This document shows positions 23,712 through 30,243 of a DNA stretch of 32,305 nucleotides, piece after piece; position 1 is the stretch's first letter; each line of letters opens with the position of its first letter. Under the pieces are notes generated by a model. The model did no database searches and had not been told where the DNA came from. It was given only the letters and a program-made list of their open reading frames with translations. The stretch is from Streptomyces sp. WAC06614. Lineage in GTDB: Bacteria > Actinomycetota > Actinomycetes > Streptomycetales > Streptomycetaceae. The stretch lies in NCBI RefSeq assembly GCF_003949795.1, contig NZ_RPRY01000048.1, positions 1 through 32,305 on the forward strand, written 5' to 3'. A program made the translations under genes and the position numbers.

Positions 23712-24545
23712 TCACGCGACGGAAGGGACTCCGGAGGCCTTGTCCACGACGACCGGCACCGGACCGTCCAGGGCGCGCCGTACGGCGGCGATGACGGTCG
23801 GGTGCGCCGGCAGCGCCAGATGTCCGATCCCCGTGACCTGCACGTTCACCGCGGTCAGATCCGGGTGCTCGATCCGGGCCGTGCCGGTCGGGACCATGAT
23901 GGCGTCGAACTCGCTCCAGAACGCCACACATCGGGTGCGACACCCCGGCGCCGGTGCGCGCAGTTCGGCCATCACATCGGAATCCGGACGCATCTGGCGC
24001 ACCAAGGGGTGCGCGTCCATGAAGGGCGCCACCCGGGTGCCCCCGTGCGGCGTCCCGAGCGTGACAAGGGTGCGCACGCGCGCGTCGCCGCCGAGGCGCT
24101 GCACGTAGTAGCGGGCGGTGAGCCCGCCCAGGCTGTGGCCGACGATGTCGATCCGCTCGTGCCCGGTCCGCGCGCACAGCTCCTCGACCCGGGCGGCGAG
24201 CAGACGGGCGGTGTCGCGCAGATCGCGCGTGAACGGCGAGTAGTTGTACGCCTCGACCCGGCGCAGCCCGTCCGCGCCGAGGGCGCGGCGCAGCAGGACG
24301 AAGACCGAACGGTTGTCGTTGAACCCATGCAACAACAACACCGGCGGCCGCCCGGCCCTCCCGGCCGAGGCCGCGCCCGAGTCGTCGCCACTCGCCTCCC
24401 CGGCCCCGTCCCCGGGCCGTTCCTGGAACATCCCGGTGGGATAGAGCACGAGATGGCCGGCGAGAACGACAGCCTCCAACACGGCGGCCCGCAGCGCAGC
24501 CCCCGGCCACCGTCGGCTGCTCCGGCTGCCGAAGTGCCGCGCCAC
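23712..24545 (-). CDS. Lipase/esterase-like alpha/beta hydrolase
   Basis: The protein has 277 residues if the GTG at 24545 is used; a TTG at 24620 would add 25 residues, and neither start has a convincing ribosome binding site. A hydrophobic N-terminal stretch (AALRAAVLEAVVLAGHLVLY) could anchor or export it. The fold is clear: PPVLLLHGFNDNRSVF, nucleophile Ser138 in GHSLGGL, LGTPHGGTR, then SEFDAIMVP with the acidic residue and GIGHLAL with the catalytic His. LGTPHGG after the elbow is typical of triacylglycerol lipase-like and esterase families. The substrate is unknown. It is divergent from the icmB gene. Confidence 0.85.
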   Translation of the reverse strand: MARHFGSRSSRRWPGAALRAAVLEAVVLAGHLVLYPTGMFQERPGDGAGEASGDDSGAASAGRAGRPPVLLLHGFNDNRSVFVLLRRALGADGLRRVEAYNYSPFTRDLRDTARLLAARVEELCARTGHERIDIVGHSLGGLTARYYVQRLGGDARVRTLVTLGTPHGGTRVAPFMDAHPLVRQMRPDSDVMAELRAPAPGCRTRCVAFWSEFDAIMVPTGTARIEHPDLTAVNVQVTGIGHLALPAHPTVIAAVRRALDGPVPVVVDKASGVPSVA

Positions 24546-24716
24546 CGTGCCGTGCGGCTGACGGCGCGGTGGCGCGGCGACTCGTAGCGGCTCCCTTGAC
24601 GACCGGTGCGTATGAATCAATGGCGTCCCACGTGTGATTTCCCCCTCCCGCTTGACCGTGAAACGGCACCGTGCGCGATGCTGTGCTTAACGTTCGTTCA
24701 CTCGGGAGGCAGTGCG

Positions 24717-25124
24717 ATGGGTGTGACCGGTCCGATCCGTGTGGTGGTGGCCAAGCCGGGTCTCGACGGCCACGACCGGGGCGCCAAGGTCATCGCGCGC
24801 GCCCTGCGCGACGCGGGCATGGAGGTCATCTACACGGGCCTGCACCAGACCCCGGAGCAGATCGTCGACACCGCGATCCAGGAGGACGCCGACGCGATCG
24901 GCCTGTCCATCCTCTCGGGCGCCCACAACACGCTGTTCGCGCGGGTCCTGGACCTGCTGAAGGAGCGCGACGCGCAGGACATCAAGGTCTTCGGCGGCGG
25001 CATCATCCCGGAGGAGGACATCGCCCCCCTGAAGGCCAAGGGCGTGGCCGAGCTCTTCACCCCCGGCGCCACCACCACGGAGATCGTCGACTGGGTCCGA
25101 GCCCACATCAGGCCGGCAGTCTGA
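24717..25124 (+). CDS. icmB: Coenzyme B12-binding small subunit of isobutyryl-CoA mutase
   Basis: The protein has 135 residues; the ATG at 24717 has GGGAGG 8 bases upstream. It is a free-standing cobalamin-binding domain with [15 protein letters not shown], where Asp17-x-His19-x-x-Gly22 is the base-off B12 motif. LSILSGAH and [12 protein letters not shown] form the rest of the B12 pocket. The size and absence of a catalytic barrel fit IcmB, which pairs with a separately encoded large subunit to interconvert isobutyryl-CoA and butyryl-CoA. In Streptomyces the two genes are unlinked, as here. The small subunit of a related acyl-CoA mutase is the main alternative. Confidence 0.85.
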   Translation: MGVTGPIRVVVAKPGLDGHDRGAKVIARALRDAGMEVIYTGLHQTPEQIVDTAIQEDADAIGLSILSGAHNTLFARVLDLLKERDAQDIKVFGGGIIPEEDIAPLKAKGVAELFTPGATTTEIVDWVRAHIRPAV

Positions 25125-25441
25125 GCCGCGCCCAGCCGGTCCGGGGCCGGTGAGGCACCGGCCGCGTCGGGCGGTTGGCCGGGCCCAGGCCCCGGGGCGA
25201 CCAAGCCCAGCGGGGTCAAGGTCCGGCCGAGCCCAGTGCGGCCACGGCGGCCTGGCCGAGCCGAGCCGGGCCGAGCCGAGCCCGCCCGGGTCAGGCCGGG
25301 CCGTGCCCGAGTGGCCGCGTCGGACGGTCTGGCCGGGCCGGGCGGTCTGGCCGGGCCGGGCGGTCTGGCCGGAGCCGGGCGGGGAGGGCAGGGCCAGGGC
25401 AGGCAGGGACGGCCAAGCCGATCAGGCCGGTCCGGGCCGGG
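25125..25441. other. Gene-free, low-complexity GC-rich gap with tandem repeats
   Basis: This 317-base stretch is built of short units related to CCGGGCC and GCCGAGCC. CGGTCTGGCCGGGCCGGG (18 bases) occurs at 25325 and 25343, with a degenerate third copy from 25361. No supported gene, clear promoter or clean terminator is visible. Confidence 0.8.
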
Positions 25442-26980
25442 TCAGGGCGGGGAGAGCTCTGCCAGCATCGCCGCGCGGACGTGCAACGTGGCCACCAGCC
25501 GCTGGAAGGCTTCGCTCCAGTAGGACGACGCGCCCGGGGAGGCGTCCGGCGGGTCCTCCTGGAGCGTGGTCAGCGACTCCAGCCGGGCCGCCTCCGCCGG
25601 GTCCAGGCAGCGTTCGGCCAGGCCCATCACCCCGCTGAAGCTCCACGGGTAGCTGCCCGCCTGCCGCGCCATGTCGAGGGCGTCCACGACCGCCCGTCCC
25701 AACGTCCCCGACCACGGCACCGTGCACACGGCGAGCAGCTGGAACGCCTCCGACAGCCCGTGCGCCCGTATGAACTCCGCCACCCAGGCCGCCCGTTCCC
25801 CCTCGGGCAGCGTCTCCAGCAGCTTCGCGCGCTCCGCGAGCGAGGCCGTCGCCGGCCCGGCCGCCGGCGGGGCCGCCGCCGAGCCGAGCAGCGCCCGCGC
25901 CCACGCCGCGTCCCGCTGCCGGACGGCGGCCCGGCACCAGGCCGCGTGCAGCTCCTCCGCCCAGCCGTCGGCCATCGGCAGCGCCACGATCTCGGCCGGT
26001 TCCAGCCCGCCGAACCGCTCCCGCCAGCACCCCAGCGGCGCCGCCTCCACCAACTGGCCCAGCCACCAGGCCCGCTCGCCCCGCCCGGCCGGCGGCTTCC
26101 TGACCACCCCGTCCCGCTGCATCGCGGCGTCGCACTCGACCGGCGGCGTCACCCCCTCCGGACCCACACAGGCCAGGGCCCGCTCCGCCATCCGTGCCGC
26201 CAGCGCCGACTGCGGCAGCGCCGACAACAGCTCGGCCGCCGTCGCCCGGACGTTCCGGCTGCGGTCGCCCAGGGCCTCCTCCAGGAACGGCTCGTCCGCC
26301 GCCGACAGCCCCGTGCGCAACGAGTCCAGGAACATCAGCCGGTCCTCGGCCCGCTCCGTGGCCCAGGTCGAGGCCAGCAGCCGAACCGCCGCCGCGGCGT
26401 CGTACGCACGGACCGCCCCCAGCACGGCCACCCGCTCCGCGAACAACCCCTCCTGCCACAGCCGGTCCACCGCCCCCTCGTCCGCCGGGTCCGGCAGCTC
26501 CCCGCCGCCGGAGCCGCTGCGCAGCGCGAACCGCCACTCCGGATTCAGCCGGGCCAGCCACAGTCCCCGCGCCCCGGCCAGGGCCAGGGCCTGCGGTCTG
26601 AGGTCCGTACGGGCCCGGGCCGCGTCCAACAGGGCCGGCACCAGCGCCGCCGGCGCCCGGTACCCGTGCCGCCCGGCCGCCGCCAGCCACTGCGGCAGCA
26701 GTTCGGTCAGGTCCGGCGCCGTCCCCCGCCGGCCACCGCCCGCCGCGCCACGGCCGGTCAGCAGCTGTGCCAGCCGGTGCCGCGCCGCCTCCGGCGGCAC
26801 CGGCCGCGGGTCCTGCGCCGCCGGCTCCGGCCGGACCCCCGCCTCGGCCGGCCGCAGCCCCGCCCGCCGACGCACCGCCCGTACGGCCGCCTCGTCCAGC
26901 AGCGCCCCGGGGGCACTGCCGCGCCGCCGGTCGGTGCCCAGCAGCGCGGCGCCGACCAGTTCCTCCCAGTCCCCGTTCAT
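25442..26980 (-). CDS. DUF5691 family protein with HEAT-like helical repeats
   Basis: The protein has 512 residues, starting at the ATG at 26980 with GGAGGGG 5 bases upstream. It is nearly all helical. The N-terminal WEELVGAALLGTDRR and the length match proteins annotated DUF5691 that I remember next to SWIM, MoxR and DUF5682 genes. Residues about 231-255 (EPFLEEALGDRSRNVRATAAELL) look like a HEAT repeat, suggesting a protein-binding scaffold; no catalytic motif is evident. The SWIM gene lies upstream on the same strand, 678 bases away, with a strong hairpin just before this gene. Function is unknown; a role as adaptor of the MoxR ATPase is an inference from neighbourhood. Confidence 0.75.
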   Translation of the reverse strand: MNGDWEELVGAALLGTDRRRGSAPGALLDEAAVRAVRRRAGLRPAEAGVRPEPAAQDPRPVPPEAARHRLAQLLTGRGAAGGGRRGTAPDLTELLPQWLAAAGRHGYRAPAALVPALLDAARARTDLRPQALALAGARGLWLARLNPEWRFALRSGSGGGELPDPADEGAVDRLWQEGLFAERVAVLGAVRAYDAAAAVRLLASTWATERAEDRLMFLDSLRTGLSAADEPFLEEALGDRSRNVRATAAELLSALPQSALAARMAERALACVGPEGVTPPVECDAAMQRDGVVRKPPAGRGERAWWLGQLVEAAPLGCWRERFGGLEPAEIVALPMADGWAEELHAAWCRAAVRQRDAAWARALLGSAAAPPAAGPATASLAERAKLLETLPEGERAAWVAEFIRAHGLSEAFQLLAVCTVPWSGTLGRAVVDALDMARQAGSYPWSFSGVMGLAERCLDPAEAARLESLTTLQEDPPDASPGASSYWSEAFQRLVATLHVRAAMLAELSPP

Positions 26981-27003
26981 CGGATCCCCTCCCTCGTGTG
27001 GTG

Positions 27004-27040
27004 CTGCTCCGGTCCCGTCCCCTCCACGGGACCGGAGCAG
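27004..27040 (-). promoter_or_regulatory. Perfect 15-bp hairpin just upstream of the DUF5691 gene
   Basis: CTGCTCCGGTCCCGT (27004-27018) and its exact complement (27026-27040) enclose a 7-base loop, 24 bases before the DUF5691 start codon. No T-run follows. It may terminate read-through from the SWIM gene or act as a leader element. Confidence 0.7.
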
Positions 27041-27333
27041 TCAGTGGTGTCCCGGACCGCACGGCCCGGCTCAGGTGGCGTGGTTGTCGTCCACGTTCCC
27101 CCGTCTGTCGATGGTTCGAGCCGCACCCGGCCCGAACGGTCGGTCAGTCGATCACTCGGCACGCCGAGCAGCGATCCCCATCGAGATCCCTCGAACGAGC
27201 CCCTGCCGCGCAGCCGCACCGCCCCACCGCCGGCCACCAGCTCGGCCGTGCGGCGGCCTGTCGGTCCCGTCGGCCGGTGGCCGGTGGCCGACGGGTGCCG
27301 GCCGTCGGGCGCTCTTCCTGCCCGTCCGCTCAG

Positions 27334-27387
27334 CGGCCCGTCGGGTCCCGGCGTCCGCCGCGGCCCGTCGGGTCCCGGCGTCCGCCG
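27334..27387. repeat. Perfect tandem duplication of 27 bp
   Basis: Bases 27334-27360 are repeated exactly as 27361-27387 (units begin CGGCCCGTCGGGTCCC). The unit length is a multiple of three, but no supported gene covers it. Confidence 0.92.
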
Positions 27388-27658
27388 GTTCGCCCGCCCA
27401 GCGGCCTGGCCAGGCACCGAGTCCGCCGGTCCGGCTTGCCCCGCGGCCGGCCCTCGGCCCAGTGCAACGGCCGCGCGGCGGCCTGATGGTTCGGCCGTGC
27501 ACACGCCCGCGGACTTCACCGGTGGGGCCTCCCACCGGTCCCGGCCGTGCGGCGGCCCGCCGGTCCGGCCGTGCCCGGCCCTCGGCCGACGCAGGCCCGG
27601 TCGCCCGGTGCCCGGCCCAGCGCCCGGGGGCGACGCCCCGGCCCCGCCGCCAGGCCGG

Positions 27659-29002
27659 TCAGTTCAGGGATATCGGCTCCGCCGATTCCGGCTGCCAGGC
27701 CGTCAGGGGGGTGAAGCCCCGGTGTCCGCACTCGCCGAAGACCGTCACCGGGCCGCCGCCCGACAGCGCGGCCAGTTGCCACAGGCCCGACCGCGAGCGG
27801 GAGCCGGCCGAGGCCACCGGCAGGGCGTCCTGGCCGTCTGCGTCGGCCAGTTGCCAGCCGTGCTCGCCCGGTATCGGCACCACCCCGCCCAGCACCACCG
27901 GCCAGGACTCCAGCCACGGGTCCTCCCGCAGGGCGGCCCCGTACGCGTCCAGGGCCGCGCCCGTGGAGACCCCGTCCGGGATCCGCGCGTGCGGGACGGC
28001 CGTGCCGAACCGCTCGCCGAGATCCGCCCGCAGCCCGGCCGAGCCCGGGCGGAACCGGGCCTCCGCGTCGAGCACCAGCCCCACCGGCAGCGCCAGCCCG
28101 GGCGGCCGCCCCGGTGGGCCGAAGTCCAGCACCAGGGCCGGGCGTCCGCCGTCCAGGCCGTGCAGCCAGACCCGGCGGGTGGTGAGCTTGCCGTCCGGCG
28201 AGACCGTGTCGTACTGCGCGAGCACCAGCCAGCGGTCCCGCACCGCCGCCCCCTCCGCCGCGCCCGGCAGGCCCACCCGGGTCCGTACCGTGGCGGCCAG
28301 CGGCTCCGGCAGGGCCTCCACCCCGAGCCAGGCCCGGTCGAGCAGGTGCAGCAGCGCGCACTCCTCCAGCATCCGCCCGGGCCAGCCCGCCCCCGAACTC
28401 GGCACGGTGCCCAACTCCCGCACCCGCGCCGCCAGTCCCGGCGCCTGCGCGTCGACCATCCGGGCCGCCGTCTCCTCCCACCACCCGTACCCGGTCTGCT
28501 CCTGCCCGGCCAGTCCGCCGCGCAGCAGGTCGGTCAGCCGCTGCTCCAGCTCGGCGACGCCCGCCCCGATCCGCGCGGCCCGCCGCTCCGCCCGCTTGCG
28601 GGCGGCCTCGGCGTCGGCCGGCTTCGCCGCCCGCCCGGCGGCCGCAGGCGCCGCCGCCTTCACCGCCCGCGCCGCGAGCCACTCGGCCGCCCAGTCCGGC
28701 GCCTCGCACGGCTCGCCCAGCCCCTCGGCCGCCCACAGCAGCAACAGCCCCAGGGCGTGCTTGCACGGGAACTTCCGGCTCGGGCACGAGCACTTGTACG
28801 CGGGGCCCGTCAGGTCCACGACCGTCCGGTACGGCGTCCTGCCGCTCCCCTTGCACAACCCCCACACCGAACCGGAAGCGGAACCTCCGGTCTGTGACCA
28901 CGGCCCCGCCCCGCCCAGCTTGGCCCCCGCCTTGCGCGACGCATCGTCAGGAGCCAGAGCCAGTACCTGTTCCGCCGTCCAGCGGACCCCCTGCTCAGTC
29001 AT
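27659..29002 (-). CDS. SWIM zinc-finger protein
   Basis: The protein has 447 residues. The ATG at 29002 begins MTEQGVRWTAEQVLALAPDD and has no ribosome binding site; TACGGT ends exactly 7 bases before it, so the mRNA should be leaderless. The SWIM motif YKCSCPSRKFPCKH places Cys71, Cys73, Cys80 and His82 as zinc ligands, a fold used to bind DNA or proteins. A basic Ala-rich helix (about 115-150) and a large C-terminal domain without known motifs follow. The promoter carries the DNA-damage motif TTGTCAGTG-N8-TACGGT, mirrored by the divergent MoxR promoter. A role in substrate or DNA recognition for the MoxR machinery is inferred from neighbourhood. Confidence 0.87.
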   Translation of the reverse strand: MTEQGVRWTAEQVLALAPDDASRKAGAKLGGAGPWSQTGGSASGSVWGLCKGSGRTPYRTVVDLTGPAYKCSCPSRKFPCKHALGLLLLWAAEGLGEPCEAPDWAAEWLAARAVKAAAPAAAGRAAKPADAEAARKRAERRAARIGAGVAELEQRLTDLLRGGLAGQEQTGYGWWEETAARMVDAQAPGLAARVRELGTVPSSGAGWPGRMLEECALLHLLDRAWLGVEALPEPLAATVRTRVGLPGAAEGAAVRDRWLVLAQYDTVSPDGKLTTRRVWLHGLDGGRPALVLDFGPPGRPPGLALPVGLVLDAEARFRPGSAGLRADLGERFGTAVPHARIPDGVSTGAALDAYGAALREDPWLESWPVVLGGVVPIPGEHGWQLADADGQDALPVASAGSRSRSGLWQLAALSGGGPVTVFGECGHRGFTPLTAWQPESAEPISLN

Positions 29003-29009
29003 GGCAACC

Positions 29010-29032
29010 ACCGTAGGGACCGGCACTGACAA
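29010..29032 (-). promoter_or_regulatory. DNA-damage (PafBC-type) promoter of the SWIM gene
   Basis: On the minus strand TTGTCAGTG (29032-29024), 8 bases and TACGGT (29015-29010) match tTGTCRgtg-N8-TAnnnT at every fixed position. The ATG follows 7 bases later. Confidence 0.75.
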
Positions 29033-29069
29033 TGCGTCTGACCTGCAACAACGGGACGAGCACGGGGCG

Positions 29070-29092
29070 TTGTCAGTGGGGTGGTGCACGGT
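29070..29092 (+). promoter_or_regulatory. DNA-damage (PafBC-type) promoter of the MoxR gene
   Basis: TTGTCAGTG (29070-29078), 8 bases and CACGGT (29087-29092) match the same motif except for C in place of the first T of the -10 box. It is the mirror image of the SWIM promoter. Confidence 0.65.
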
Positions 29093-29142
29093 GGTTCCTG
29101 GCAGTCGGGAGCGGCTGCCGAGCCTGGAGGGGGAGCAGCACC

Positions 29143-30243
29143 ATGTCCGAGAACACCACGCGTACCGACGTACTGCGACCGCATGCCGAAGACGCCTTCG
29201 CACACGAACTGAAAGCCCTGGCGGCTGCCGACGACCGGCCCCGCCCGGAGCGCTGGAAGCTCTCGCCGTGGGCCGTCGCCACGTACCTGCTCGGCGGCAC
29301 CCTGGACGACGGCACGGTGATCACCCCCAAGTACGTGGGCCCGCGCCGGATCGTCGAGGTCGCCGTCACCACGCTCGCCACCGACCGCGCCCTGCTCCTG
29401 CTCGGCGTCCCCGGCACCGCCAAGACCTGGGTCTCCGAGCACCTGGCCGCCGCCGTCAGCGGCGACTCCACCCTGCTCGTCCAGGGCACCGCGGGCACCC
29501 CGGAGGAGGCCATCCGCTACGGGTGGAACTACGCCCGCCTGCTCGCCCACGGCCCCAGCCGCGAGGCCCTGGTGCCCAGCCCGGTCATGCGCGCCATGGC
29601 CGAGGGCATGACGGCCCGCGTCGAGGAGCTCACCCGCATCCCCGCCGACGTCCAGGACACCCTCATCACCGTCCTGAGCGAGAAGACCCTGCCGATACCC
29701 GAGCTCGGCGAAGAGGTGCAGGCCGTGCGCGGCTTCAACCTGATCGCCACCGCCAACGACCGCGACCGCGGGGTCAACGAGCTGTCCAGTGCACTGCGCC
29801 GCCGGTTCAACACCGTGGTGCTGCCGCTGCCCGAGTCCGTCGACGCCGAGGTGGACATCGTCGCCCGCCGGGTCGACCAGATGGGCCGCGCCCTGGACCT
29901 GCCGGACGCGCCCGAGGGCCTGGAGGAGATCCGCCGCGTCGTTACCGTCTTCCGCGAGCTGCGCGAGGGCGTCACCGACGACGGCCGGACCAAGGTGAAG
30001 TCGCCCAGCGGCACCCTGTCCACCGCCGAGGCCATCTCCGTCGTCACCAACGGCCTGGCCCTCGCCGCCCACTTCGGCGACGGCGTGCTGCGCCCCTCGG
30101 ACGTCGCCGCCGGCATCCTCGGCGCCGTCGTCCGGGACCCGGCCGCCGACCGCGTCGTGTGGCAGGAGTACCTGGAGGCGGTCGTGCGCGAGCGCGACGG
30201 CTGGAAGGACTTCTACCGCGCCTGCCGGGAGGTGACCGCATGA
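29143..30243 (+). CDS. MoxR-type AAA+ ATPase
   Basis: The protein has 366 residues; the ATG at 29143 is preceded by GGAGGGGGAG. Walker A is GVPGTAKT (88-95). The Walker B region reads ARVEELTRIPADVQ, so the usual Asp-Glu is Glu161-Glu162, a conservative change. Sensor 1 is LIATANDRDRG with Asn205, and the arginine finger region is LRRRFN. A helical lid follows. MoxR ATPases act as chaperone-like remodelling machines, usually with a von Willebrand A protein encoded nearby; none is visible before the window ends, though one is expected after the DUF5682 gene. The next gene starts inside its stop codon. A damage-type promoter precedes it. Confidence 0.92.
   Translation: MSENTTRTDVLRPHAEDAFAHELKALAAADDRPRPERWKLSPWAVATYLLGGTLDDGTVITPKYVGPRRIVEVAVTTLATDRALLLLGVPGTAKTWVSEHLAAAVSGDSTLLVQGTAGTPEEAIRYGWNYARLLAHGPSREALVPSPVMRAMAEGMTARVEELTRIPADVQDTLITVLSEKTLPIPELGEEVQAVRGFNLIATANDRDRGVNELSSALRRRFNTVVLPLPESVDAEVDIVARRVDQMGRALDLPDAPEGLEEIRRVVTVFRELREGVTDDGRTKVKSPSGTLSTAEAISVVTNGLALAAHFGDGVLRPSDVAAGILGAVVRDPAADRVVWQEYLEAVVRERDGWKDFYRACREVTA

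Larger units (their letters stand above)
26981..27658. other. 678-base gap between the SWIM and DUF5691 genes
   Basis: The gap holds the hairpin at 27004-27040 and the duplication at 27334-27387. A minus-strand frame (27519-26977) spans most of it and ends in an ATGA overlap with the DUF5691 start. Its third codon positions are not strongly G/C and its sequence is Gly/Arg/Pro low complexity, so I do not call it a gene. Confidence 0.65.

Noticed and set aside
24652..24693. TTGACC and TAACGT as a promoter for icmB
   Set aside because: The two boxes are 30 bases apart, too far for one promoter, and a start after TAACGT would fall on the ribosome binding site.
25125..25441. CRISPR-like or iteron array in the GC-rich gap
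   Set aside because: Units are short, overlapping and degenerate, without spacers of uniform length; simple-sequence slippage explains them.
27100..27135. tRNA-like T-arm (GGTTCGAGCC)
   Set aside because: The flanking bases do not form the five-pair T stem, and no anticodon or acceptor arm is found.
26977..27519. Minus-strand 180-codon frame ending in an ATGA overlap with the DUF5691 gene
   Set aside because: The overlap is tempting, but codon third positions include many A and T, the sequence is low complexity with a 27-bp duplication, and a 15-bp hairpin lies inside it. No family is recognisable.
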